Assembly: GCF_018812025.1 (NCBI RefSeq)
Contig: NC_063066.1
Location: 3,244,692 to 3,308,691 of the forward strand
Source of the DNA: Megalobrama amblycephala
Lineage: Eukaryota > Chordata > Actinopteri > Cypriniformes > Xenocyprididae
Direction of reading: 5' to 3'
Length of the DNA: 64,000 nucleotides
Shown in pieces: positions 35,471-46,497 of this stretch (position 1 is the stretch's first letter; each line of letters begins with the position of its first letter). The notes beneath the pieces are model-generated. The model ran no database searches. It saw nothing but the letters and a program-made list of their open reading frames with translations, and was not told the origin of the DNA. The translations under genes and the position numbers were made by a program.

Positions 35471-37480
35471 CATAAGGGTCCTGAGTTTTCCTCAAACCCT
35501 AATCAAACACACCTGAACCAGCTTATTAAGCTCTTCGGGACCGCTTGAAAATACACATGCAGGTGTGCTGAAGCAGGCTGGATATAAACTTCGCAGGTGT
35601 CACGGGTTTGGTGGCTATAATGAAGAGCATGAAGAAGGAGATACTTAGGAAGACTTTTAACATAACTCAAAACACAAACAAGAGAATATACAACCACTTA
35701 AACTCAAACAGGATCAATCCAGGACAGAAGAGAACTGAAAACTGAAAGCTTAAATACAGATCTGAACAAAGGGATCTGTCTGGCTCAGTCAGACAATGGT
35801 TGGCGGAGTTAATGTAAACAGCCTCTGCCAAATAGGCGGGATATTTGCACTTGGTGTAAATAGACACTCTGAAAATGATTGGTGTTGTTTTAGGCCCTTT
35901 ACACCTACATGTAACTGGCTAGTTGTCCGTAAATCTTATTGATTGGTTGAAAGTAATGTGGTTCCAGGAACAAAAAAGGTGCACACTGGCCCTAGGATAT
36001 ATTATATATTTACTTGTCTCACATTGTCCTTGTTGAGACTGTCAGTTTTCTGATAATGAGGTAACTGAGGGCTTTGTGTGTGTGTGTGTGAAGGGGAGAG
36101 AGAGAGTCTCTGAAGGGCAGTGTTCGGCTGATGTTATCTGAAGTATCTGGATCTTATCTCAATAATAGTCCTTTACATGACAAAGACTTTTCACTCCCGT
36201 ACAAGCTCTACACAGTCAACAAAAGTAGAGACAACCAATCCCCCTCCTTCGCTCCCTATAGGTGATCATCACTGTTGTAGTGCTATATGGAGACCAGAGT
36301 TTCGTGCTTTTGTACTCTCACCCCTCTATTGATGAAAATTCATAGGATTTAAGCTTGTGCTGTGAACCAGTGCATCAGACCCCCTTAATACCAAGATCAG
36401 CATCTGAATGTTTCTGAATATGTCATTTTTTCCTGCCGTAGTACCTGAATTATTACTAGATATTTCAATATGTCTGCTTTTATTTCCTGTGGGAGGATTT
36501 AATATCGCCTACACTCATTGCACACTGTGAGTTAAAGTCAATGTGAATAGCTACTCGCAACCCATTTTACTTCTGCAATGTGACGTCTGACTGAAATAAT
36601 ATTCACAAAATTCAAGAAGACAAATGTAAGGTGGGACTTGATTGGATGGTAAAAAGAGGATATTACATACCAGAATGGAACCAGTATGATTGTGAATGTG
36701 TCTTTATGTTTGGAATAACTTGAATCATTCACAACACAAGCAGGATTATGAAAGTAAATACAATCCATTTTGATTTCATGCTGGATTTAATGCTGGTAGT
36801 CCAAGCAGGTATTTGTCTGGTTTATACTTCAGTGGTGAAATGTCAAGGTTCTGTTGAAGGGTTGTTAGTAAGCACATACAGGAAGTTCAGCCAGTGACCT
36901 GTGAAGGTTCCAGTGCCCTGTGTCACTGATAGAGTCACTGCTCTCGAGGAAAGTGCTGTCATAGAGGTGAAACATAACACTGAGGTCATGACACACTGTT
37001 TGCATTAAAAACCCCTTGAGCGGGGTTGAGCTTTTCACCTTGGTATCGAGGTTAAAGATCCTACTATGGCCCTTTTTCAATAGTGGTAACTAATAAACTC
37101 TTCTACTGGTGGTTCATTTCTATAAATATGCATCTACCCCTTTTTAAATAGGCCATACCAGACTGACTGATGCATATTTATTAAAGGTTGAAGAAGAACC
37201 ACAAAAATGGCAATATTGTAGCACTAGCTTGTCTGTAAAACATGTTTTTTAGATCTGGTGTATGCTGCGTTTGCAGAAGGCTAACGTTCTAAGCAGACTG
37301 CTGTGTACATGTAAACAAAAAATGTAAAATGTGGGACTACAGAGGTTTTCCTCTTTGTACAGTAATAATTTGATAGGAATACAATGTAATACAAACCTGA
37401 ATTTCATTCCAGAATTTCCCCTCAGGAAGTTTTCTCTCAGAACAAAAAACAAAATGATCATTAAGACATTGACATTAAAA
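35471..37480. other. No assignable gene
   Basis: 2 kb without recognised repeats apart from a short (TG)n near 36077. A 145-codon minus frame (37249-37686) runs into the tandem repeat that follows and is not gene-like. Confidence 0.4.
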
Positions 37481-37997
37481 ATGACCCAGCAGCTGAGATA
37501 CAGAAAAACTACCCAGCACCTGGGTAAAATATTAAAAATAACCCCCCAAAAATACCCAGCATTTGGGTTAATAATAAATATAGCTGCAAGCAACGATGAC
37601 GGGCCCAAGCCTACTGGCACAGCCAACCTGGTGGCTTGGTGGTAAAAATGACCCAGCAGCTGAGATACAGAAAAACTACCCAGCACCTGGGTAAAATATT
37701 AAAAATAACCCCCCAAAAAAATACCCAGCAAGCTGTACCCAGCATTTGGGTTAATAATAAATATAGCTGCAAGCAACAATGACGGGTCCAAGCCTATTGG
37801 CACAGCCAACCTGGTGGCTTGGTGGTAAAAATGACCCAGCAGCTGAGATACAGAAAAACTACCCAGCACCTGGGTAAAATATTAAAAATAACCCCCCAAA
37901 AATACCCAGCAAGCTGTACCCAGCATTTGGGTTAATAATAAATATAGCTGCAAGCAACGATGACGGGTCCAAGCCTATTGGCACAGCCAACCTGGTG
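37481..37997 (+). repeat. Three-copy tandem repeat, 167-183 bp unit
   Basis: Units start at 37481, 37648 and 37831 with ATGACCCAGCAGCTGAGATA and end with CACAGCCAACCTGGTG. The second and third units carry an extra AAGCTGTACCCAGC. Each unit joins an ACCCAG/CTGGGT palindromic module to ATAGCTGCAAGCAACGATGA, a terminus type like that at the right of 56881-58190. Units are nearly identical, so the amplification is recent. Confidence 0.95.
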
Positions 37998-39774
37998 AGT
38001 TTTTTTTATTGAATTTTATAAAATGTTTGTATTTATTGAATTTGTTCATTAAATGTTAAATCTGTTTCTGCTGTGAAATAGCTTGTAAAGCTGATATGGC
38101 AATAAACCTAAATACAAATAACTAACCAACCAACCAACCATAAAAGAAAAGTAGACAATGCTAAGACCTTTTCAAGCTCCGAAAAGGACAAACTAGCAAC
38201 TTAGCAACGTAATCATGAATGTAGTTTATATACTGTATTCTGTGTAGCCCATTTAGTAGTGTGTTATATTCCAGTAAATCTTCTGAAGACATTTAAAGCT
38301 GCAGTCGGTTAATTTTTCTGGTTGAAAATTATCCAAAATCAATTTCTGAGCATGTACATAACCAGCCAGTGTTCAAAACTATCTCCTAACCTTAGCCCGA
38401 TTCACATCGGTAAGCTTGTAATAATTGGTTCTATTTCAAGTGGTACTGGTGGGTTTTCGTGGAAAATTTGAACATGCAGCCGTTCGTCTTTGCGTCATTA
38501 CGTCTGTTTACAAAAAGAATGAGTCCCAGCTAGTAGGCTATATAGCATGTGAGGATGCTCAATAATAATCATCTATCAACTTCGTGGCCACAGAGTATAA
38601 CCATTTCTTACTGTATATAGTACTACTCAGAGCATGTAGCTGTGATTGCATCATTAAAATGACTTTGTTTTGCAAGCAGTGACCACAGAATCAACACTCT
38701 AAACAAACACATTACAGACACTCAAACATATATGAGTAAAATGCCTTGGCTGTTGAAAGAGCGCCCAGATATGCAGTCTCAGAAGAAAGTCTTCAAATAT
38801 GGTTCAATAGTTTGATGGTGAAGTTGTGATCAGGTTATTTCGGGTTGAGTGAAGAATGTTGAACTACAGCAATGTTAGCCTGACTCAGTTGTTGTTGGGA
38901 GAGTTCTCTTTCACGGGTGGGAAGATACAAAATGTCTTGTTGTGGTCAGGACCACTTTCCACACGGCATTGTGGTTGCACAGATGTCTCCACTCTTTTCC
39001 CAAATGAACAACCAACAGCTAGGATCACAAAGATAGTGGTTTTTAACTGTTGCATAGGTCACACCTCTCGAGTTTGGCTCAGTCAGTGCAGAAGGTGTAA
39101 TTTCAAGCAGGAAAAGTTTTTGTTTGGAAGCTGACTCATTTGCATGATCAGAGTTGGATGGCAGTTTTGTGTCCCTTTATACTCTGATGAATATAACAAG
39201 CATACAATGCATGATATGAAGAGTTGATATATACCAATATTTAGGGATTATTTTGACATGAAGTGTGATACCAATAAGGTTACATTATCTAACAGTTCTA
39301 TCATAAGGCATGCATAAACAGTATACAATACAAAAGAAAATAAAAACAGTAATAATGCACACAATATCCTAGTGATATATATGTTCATTTATAGAAAGGT
39401 CTGTCTATGAATTAATAGAAGGAAGTCCTTTTAATGGGCATAATGTGTCTGTTTCAATAGGGAATGAAACTCTAAATTTCTTTGGGTTGTATTCCTGTCT
39501 TATCTTGATGATTTGTCTTTGTTGCCATGGTAACCAGAGGCCTGCATCTGGGTTTTAGTTGTGGCTTATAGGGGGTTGTTCACAGTCACCTTGGAACCTA
39601 GTTTTGTTGTTTTTGTGAGGGGGTCTATTGGATTATTTATTAAATATAACAAATAATTGTGTGCCTGATCGGTCCAGTTGCTACATATGCAACTCCTGAG
39701 ACAAAAACTCTAACATGCTCACAGTGATCTCCTTTAAAGTTTAAGAAGAGATCTTGTGCAAAAATCTGATTTCA
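37998..39774. other. No recognised gene
   Basis: A CCAA short tandem near 38125. A 92-codon plus frame (38856-39134) is unassigned. 38300-38560 resembles a dispersed fish repeat but has no second copy here. Confidence 0.35.
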
Positions 39775-40062
39775 CCAAGTGCTACATGTTCCTGGATCAC
39801 TTTGTTGATCCTGGAACAACATTACAATCAACCAATCAAATTTGAGGGACAAGTTTACAGTTTATGTCAAGTTTAGGCTTACAACCAGGGTTAGTTGCTT
39901 ATACTTCAGTGTTATTCACCCATCATTTCCCTCTGTTTTTATAGATAACTTATGGATAGGGTTAGCTTTAGGGCAGGGGATATGGTTAGGACTAAATTTT
40001 CAGATAGGAATGTTGTTCTAGGATCAACAAAATATGTTGATCCAGGAAAGCATCTAACTTGG
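39775..40062. mobile_element. Palindromic MITE, ~288 bp
   Basis: Left arm CCAAGTGCTACATGTTCCTG, GATCA, TTTGTTGATCCTGGAACAAC pairs with right arm GTTGTTCTAGGATCAACAAA, ATGTTGATCCAGGAAAGCAT, CTAACTTGG: ~50 bp arms with few mismatches. Internal GGGTTAG-type phrases. No coding capacity. Confidence 0.8.
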
Positions 40063-40072
40063 CAAGTCTCGG

Positions 40073-40285
40073 TTGTGTCTAATTTTATTTCTCCTAAGGA
40101 ATTTTAGAAGAAACATCTGAAACACTGTTGATACTAAAACAAGAGAGATATGACAATAACAACTAAGTCTCCTGAGCTTAGAAAGAGCAACATCCGAGCA
40201 ATATAAAGTTTCTTTCGCAACGTTCTCAGTTTAGACTCCTCTCATTTCTCATTTGTGTCTACTTTTATTTCTCCTAAGGAATTTT
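40073..40285 (+). repeat. Direct repeat pair of 33 bp, 180 bp apart
   Basis: TTGTGTCTAATTTTATTTCT, CCTAAGGAATTTT occurs at 40073 and again, with one A-to-C change, at 40253. The sequence between is not a recognised element. Confidence 0.9.
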
Positions 40286-41730
40286 ATTCACGAATTATTG
40301 GTTTATTTAAAAACAACAATAGGAAGCTCAGCAAAGAAATGGAGGGAAACATGTTTGATGAGCCAGTTTTACAAAGAGCCTCATTTCCATACTGCATGAT
40401 AATCATTTGCTCAAGGTCAGTGTCAAGTGGCCATAGAGCTCCTTGTTATCTACACAGACATTTTGGTGAGGCTGTTATAAAACGAAACAATTGCTTGAAG
40501 TTCACATTTATAGAAAAGGATGGCTGAAGTGCTTTTTTTTTTTTTTAAATGATTTTGCATTTTCCTCTCTGTCAGAGAAGACCTAATGTAACCCACATAA
40601 TGATCATTCCCTGTGTTTGCAGCATTATATATTCAGCAGTTCTCATGGTCTTTGGCAACACAAGACAGACTCTGTGTTTAATGACTCTCTGAGGAGAGGA
40701 TCTAATGCGCCAGCGTGGATTAACATCCATCCATACAGAATTTGCTTCGTTAAAACATTGAGAGCGATAGGTTAATTTTGCTATATTTATTAGTAATTCT
40801 ACTGGAATGAATGTCAGTGACTTATCACTTAATGAACAACAAGCTCTGGCCATTTCAGAGATTTGCATAAAATATCATTCTTATTTCTTACTCTACTGCT
40901 ACCCTTTCAATTTCCTTTACGCATTAAACTCGTAGACAAATTATGACACTGAGAGGTATTCCAAAGCCACTTGTGCAAAAACAACAACAGCAATTTTACA
41001 TTTTCTAAAGTAAATGTGGTGATTGCATATGCAAAACTCACAGTTTCCAGGGCATTCCTATGTGGTTGCTAATGTGTTCTGAGTGTTTTTAATTGCTAGA
41101 ATGTTCTGGGTGGCTGTGAGGCCTTCAGGTCACTATGTGGGGCTGTAACCATTTACATGCTCCCTCATAATGCGATTATAATGGAATTTTGTCAATATTG
41201 CGATTAATTTTACCTCATGTAAATGCAATACTTTGATTAAACTAATGCGATTAAGCTCATAATCGTAGTAACTACTTGCATTAAACTCGCATTATGTGCC
41301 GTTTAATCGCTATAAACAGGCATGTAAACGCCTTAAACATCTTATTACCGCTCTGACCAAAGTGGACATGTGCTTGAACGTACACGGATGTCGTGTGTTG
41401 TTCACACAACTTAAAGTTTTTGATATAACAACAATCATTTTTATAGTGGTCTGCATTGGCAGTCCAATAGTGCTTGACAAAAGTTTGAGATTGCCAATTA
41501 AATCAAAGAACGTGGGCTGTACTCTTTACGAAAGCCGAATGCGAATTCCAGCATGGCGATTAAAGAGTGTGAGGAGTAGCTAAACATTTAAAATTTGACA
41601 ACTGTTTTACGATAGAAATGTTTAGAGACTGACAGTAATATTCAATAATGATAAACTCTATACTGTTTTGTCAATTTTGCCATTTTGAATGGAAAATAGT
41701 TTATAATTTATAATGTATTGTAATAATAAT
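40286..41730. other. No recognised gene
   Basis: 41140-41340 has repeated GCGATTAA/ATAATCGC phrases suggesting a decayed inverted-repeat element. A 95-codon plus frame (41296-41583) overlaps it and is not recognised. A 98-codon minus frame (40572-40868) is also unassigned. Confidence 0.35.
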
Positions 41731-42584
41731 TAGGGATGCGCAATATATCGACCACCATATCGGTATTAGCCAATAAATGTTTTTTTGTTGTTGTTTTTTT
41801 AATGTTATCGTTATCGGCTGGATAAGAAAATGTGGCCGATATATTAAGGCCGATAAATAATGGATTTTTCCTTCAGCTGAGACACTTCAGATGCATACGG
41901 AAGAGGATTAGGGCCAAGCAATAATAAAAAAATAAAACCATCTCGAGATTAAAGTTGTTAAATTTCGAGAAAAAACTCGTTAAATTTCGAGAAAAAAGTC
42001 GAGATAAAATGTTGAGAATAAAGTCATTAAATTACGAGAAAAAAGTCGTTAAATTACAAGAACAAATTCGTTAAATTATGAGAAAAAAGTCGTTAAATTA
42101 CAAGAAAAAAGTCGAGATAAAATGTTGAGAATAAAGTCATTAAATCATGTGAAAAAAGTCTTTAAATTACAAGAACAAATTCGTTAAATTGAGAAAAATG
42201 TTACATTTCGAGAAAAAAGTCGAGATAAAATGTTGAGAATAAAGTCATTAAATTATGAGAATAAATTCGTAATTTAACGAATTTGTTCTCAACATTTTAT
42301 CTCGACTTTTTTCTAGAAATTTAACGAGTTTTTTCTCGAAATTTAACAACTTTAATCTCGAGATGGTTTTATTTTTTTATTATTGCTTGGCCCTAATCCT
42401 CTTCCGTAGATGCGCACTGTTCACTATGATGGTTTTGAATTGCTTGAAAGATGAACGAAATCACTTCAAAAAGGAAAATACAGTTAAGTACAACATGCAA
42501 ACAACACTAAAATCATGTGCTTGGGACTTGGATTTAATGGTGAAACGTTTGTCTTTGTAATCAATTTATATCGTTGCATCCCTA
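41731..42584. mobile_element. hAT-like element interrupted by the foldback element
   Basis: Left end TAGGGATGCGCAATATATCG and right end ATATCGTTGCATCCCTA are inverted. The flanks ATAATAAT and ATAATTAT match at 7 of 8 positions. Without the foldback insert (41896-42408) the element is ~340 bp. Confidence 0.75.
41896..42408. mobile_element. Foldback element, complete copy
   Basis: Terminal inverted repeats of ~60 bp: TACGGAAGAGGATTAGGGCC at the left and its exact complement at the right, continuing inward to TCTCGAGA. Between them, the left arm (~330 bp) has ~90 bp sub-repeats of GTCGAGATAAAATGTTGAGA, ATAAAGTCATTAAATTACGA; the right arm (~95 bp) has one complement unit. Flanks GATGCA and GATGCG suggest a short imperfect target duplication. 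No protein. Confidence 0.9.
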
Positions 42585-43592
42585 ATAATTATAATCATTC
42601 ATAATGTAATTCATAATTTAATGTGACAAGATGAGAAACAATATCAGAGCCAGCATATTTGATTAAGAGTGAATGACTGCATATTTTCAAATAGTCCAAA
42701 TGCATTATAAATAAATAAATAAACTTAGTTATTTTACTATATTGTTTTTCTTTTTCGTTATTCCTTATGAATCCTTTATTTCTTTAATTCCACTAAATAA
42801 AAAGGACTCTTATATTTTTGTGACAAGACCCAACCTCCATATAAATAAATATGGTTACATTTCATTGTTTACTATTTAGGCTTAAGAGTTAAGAATGAAT
42901 AGTAATTGTGATGCTCATTAACTTAATGACCAAACTGTAGTGATGGTTTAAATAAAGCATTATGAATTCAATTCTTTAGTGCTCTTACAATAACTATCCT
43001 CCGATATCTGCATTTTCTGATAAGACACATATTGCTCCATCCAAATGAACAAACAATGTGACACACTGGCTGTCAGCCCAGATTTGATCTTATTTATGTA
43101 TTCAGCTGCTAGTCGATACATTAGCATGGGCACATGACTTGTCATCTATTTAAATACCTGATGACACTTTTCACACATCTGGCAGTTTTTAGCTGAGATC
43201 TGTTGGCAATGTGAGACCATTTGCCATTTTACCAACATTAATGCTTGATAGCTAGACACTTACAGTACAGATGTGCTGTTACAGAGAGATGATCTGCTGT
43301 TGGAAAGCTTGAAAGACTGCAGCTTATACTTATACAAATAATATGCAAACCTAAAAGTGTTAGTAGGAACGGAATTGTTCGTTTTCAGCAAGAAGTGCAC
43401 GTCCATCTGCAAAGAGAGGAAAAACTCTCCAAGTCCGACCTGCAGTGTTAATTGTAAATGTAATTGAGAAAGTAGGTTGCGCAAAAGAGTAGAGTGTAAT
43501 TGGTTGCTCACATGAGTGCAGAACTTTGAAGTCTGCAATGAACCTTTAATTAAATTTTAATCCACTTTCATTTAGTATCATAAAGAGGTCAA
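42585..43592. other. No assignable gene
   Basis: AT-rich; short minus frames (42960-43145, 43260-43538) are unrecognised. Confidence 0.4.
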
Positions 43593-43760
43593 CTTCATTT
43601 TTAAAATTACCTTTTAAAATAACTTTTCTACAGGTATTGGAATATATTTTAAAAAGTAATTAATTCTTGTGATGGCAAAGCTGAATTTTCAGCATCATTA
43701 ACCCAGGCTTCAGTGTCACATGATCCTTTAGTCATGCTGCTTAATATTTTTGTTGAAATC
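43593..43760 (+). repeat. Dispersed interspersed repeat, copy 2
   Basis: CTTGTGATGGCAAAGCTGAA, TTTTCAGCATCATTAACCC and CAGTGTCACATGATCCTT match 20763-20940 in the same orientation. Confidence 0.6.
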
Positions 43761-43935
43761 TTTGATGAATGTTATGTTGAACTTCGAGAAAGTATAGTGT
43801 AAACCACAAAATGAAAAAAATCTTGCACACCGCTCAAACTTGCTCAATCACTTAATAGCCTAAATACACAGTGTTTCAGTCAACCTGAGGAGTGTCTATT
43901 GACCAAAACGTTGTGTTGTATATTTAATTGACTTA

Positions 43936-44786
43936 GGCCCCACCCACGACTGCTGACGGACTCTGCCCTATTAGCATAGCCCCTCCCCTGAGTGAGCTGT
44001 ACACAGTCCGCCATGTTTATCTCCTCGCTAGAGCATTTAACAGCAGCATTCAAGTAAGAAATATATTCTTATTAAAGCTACTAAAGTTATTCAGTCAAGA
44101 GCAGTGAGTGATTTTCTGTTTTTCTTTTGTTGTTTGGTTCATATTAACAGTAGATACATCAGTAGGTACAGTATATTACGCTGCTGTCACTTTAATTCAC
44201 AGATCTAATATGCACATGTGATTTCTTTCCCTGCTGTTTACGTTCAGACATAACTGACTGTGTTTATGTGAACTTTGTGTGTTTTTGACGTAACCTTGTG
44301 TGTATTTGACAGTTTAAGCACAATAAGACATGAAAGAGAACTTAGTTTAATACTCACACGACATGCCGTCTGACAGACAGCTTTCTGTGCGCGTGCTTCA
44401 GATGTGTGCGCTCAGACAACCACATATCAGAAATTTAGATTGATATGACTTTAAAACATGCAGATAAACTTTCATGATGACGAAGAACTGCAATGCCATG
44501 TAAGCGTGACCGCGATAGAGATGATAATCAAAACCAAACAGATGTTTTAGTATCCGAGGCTCGAGCTGTACAGGCTCCACCCTCTTCTGGAAAGGGGGTG
44601 GGGAGCAGCAGCTCATTTGCATTTAAAGACACATGCACGAAAACAGCATCTTTTTCCTTCCATTCAAAGATGGGCATTTACAACATGCTATAATAAATGA
44701 TCTGTGGGCTATTTTGAGCTGAATCTTCACAGACACATTCTGGAGACACCAGAGACTTATATTACATCTTGTATAATAGATCCCCT
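43936..44786 (-). mobile_element. TTAA-type non-autonomous element, second family, copy a
   Basis: The right edge ATAGATCCCCTTTAA is the complement of the TTAAAGGGGACCTAT edge at 45668. Inside from that edge: ACAAGATGTAATATAAG (complement), the CACAGACACATTCTGGAGAC stretch and GCTCATTTGCATTTAAAG. The far end near 43936 (GGCCCCACCCACGACTGCTG) lacks a clear terminus. About 44308-44327 preserves the empty site matching the insertion point of 10079-11038. Confidence 0.75.
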
Positions 44787-44790
44787 TTAA

Positions 44791-45667
44791 TCTATATAGA
44801 TAATTTTTTCTGATAAACATCATTGCTGTGTTTTTAGGGAAGCCTTTCTTAACATTTAGTATTAAAGCAATATCCACTAGTATTAGACGTCCTATTTGCA
44901 AAAATCATGCTCTTTCGGTATTAGATGATAACTGTGATTTCTTGGACAACTGTAGTGAATGTGGTGGTGTTGTTTGTGAGTGTGTGTGGGCATTATTTCT
45001 TTCTTTCCCGGATTAAAGCTCGATGTGGAATACTTGCTGGGTCATGATTCTACTGGGAGGCAGACATCCGGGACAGGAACCAGAGCTATTAGCTGTTATT
45101 GCCATTGCTCTTTCTCTATCAGCCTTCTGCTCTGGAGTAAATTTCAACAGCTCTGAACTGATGACCATGGACTCAGAGGTCGAACTTTCTGAATAGCTGT
45201 TGTCGTCTGATATGAATTTCCGGCGCAAATGAGAGCAGTGCATGCTGGGGGAGTCCCATCTCTCTGTCAGGGCTTTGCCATGCATTGTCACTGACCCGCA
45301 CAGAGAAGACACCTCACAGTGGCTGTCATGCCGGGCATTATAATGAGCTCCTGCCCTTCCATTCCCCTGTCATTTCCACCTCCTTCCCTCCACGCTTTTG
45401 CCTGAGAAATCAAACAGAAAGATTCACTAGAAAATATTCTGGGAAAGTGAGCCCCACCATCTAAATTTAGCTCTTTACCAGAAATGCCTGTTTAAAAAAC
45501 TGCTTGTTTACCGTAACTAGTTCTGATCTGATCAGGTTGTAAAAGAGTGAACTATACTGAGTATGCAGTCATTGTAATATAAAATATTATTATATTGTTA
45601 TCTATGTTGCTTATAATTTTGTAATAATATTTTATAATATTTCATACAATATTTTATTACAATTTAT
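44791..45667. other. Unique-looking segment between two facing TTAA elements
   Basis: More GC-balanced than its neighbours between 45010 and 45400; holds the candidate exon described separately. The rest shows nothing recognisable. Confidence 0.5.
45013..45295 (-). CDS. Candidate terminal exon of an unidentified host gene
   Basis: On the minus strand a frame is open for ~110 codons, from about 45357 to a TAA at 45013. The part following a pyrimidine-rich stretch ending GGGTCAG (~45296) reads TMHGKALTERWDSPSMHCSH, LRRKFISDDNSYSESSTSES, MVISSELLKFTPEQKADRER, AMAITANSSG, ending MTQQVFHIEL. The serine/acid-rich then charged composition, GC content above its surroundings and lack of any second copy in the window are more gene-like than the other unassigned frames. 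I cannot name the family. If real it would be a last exon, or an internal exon using a donor near CAGCAA|GTATTC. The upstream CAG at 45402 has the better pyrimidine tract but leads into an in-frame TGA. It could still be chance or a pseudogene. Confidence 0.35.
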
Positions 45668-45671
45668 TTAA

Positions 45672-46310
45672 AGGGGACCTATAATGCCCCTTTCACAAGA
45701 TGTAATATAAGTCTCTGGTGTCTCCAGAATGTGTCTGTGAAGTTTCAGCTCAAAATACCCCACAGATCATTTATTATAGCTTGTCAAATTTGCCCCTATT
45801 TGGGTGTTTTTGTGTGTGTCCCTTTAAATGCAAATGAGCTGCTGATCCCCGCCCCCTTTCCAAAAGAGGGCGGAGCTTTAACAGCTCAACAACAACAAAG
45901 CTGGAGAATCTCACGCAGCCAAAATGACGAAAGTGTTCAGCCTTACATTGATCAAACTGATGGAGAGACTCAGGAAGAAGTTACAACTTTTAGACGTTTC
46001 TGAATGGTTAGTGGATAAATTGATGTAGTTGCTGTGGAGTTGATTCAACTCATCCACTAGCATGTGCTGTCATGTTAATGTTTTGTGCAAATCTAGTGAT
46101 GAATTAACCCTTGTTTGTGAAGCAGTCCGGCATAGAATGACAGATTTGGACAAAAAAAAGTCACTGAGACAAATCATAAAGTGACAGCAGCCTAATAAAC
46201 CTGCTGCTTTCTGTCATTAATGTTAATCAAAGAACAAAAGTCAAAGAGAAAATCACTCACTGCTTTTGATTGAATTACTTTTGTAGCTTTAATAAGGATT
46301 AATCTATGTT
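45672..46310 (+). mobile_element. TTAA-type non-autonomous element, second family, copy b
   Basis: TTAA (45668-45671) followed by AGGGGACCTATAATGCCCCT and ACAAGATGTAATATAAGTCT. The sequence near 46240-46300 (AAAATCACTCACTGCTTTTG, GTAGCTTTAATAAGGATT) is the complement of 44070-44110 in copy a, so both are ~650-850 bp of the same element in opposite orientations. The far terminus is missing after ~46310. The 90-codon frame at 45731-46003 is a product of the repeat. Confidence 0.75.
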
Positions 46311-46422
46311 CAATTTATAGTGTACGCAATGAAGACTGTGCAGTGTTTACTAACCTGTATATTTACCTGTTAGACTTATGAAAAAATCTTACAAGGGTAC
46401 ATGGGTCAAAAACAATGAAAAA

Positions 46423-46439
46423 ATCTATCTATCTATCTA

Positions 46440-46494
<55 letters not shown>
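46423..46494. repeat. (ATCT)n followed by (TA)n microsatellite
   Basis: Five ATCT units and ~25 TA units end exactly at the terminus of the Tc1-like transposon, which used a TA in the tract as target. Confidence 0.95.

Positions 46495-46497
<3 letters not shown>

Noticed and set aside
37249..37686. 145-codon minus frame
   Set aside because: It extends into the tandem repeat and MITE-type sequence, and its complement is also open; no recognisable protein.
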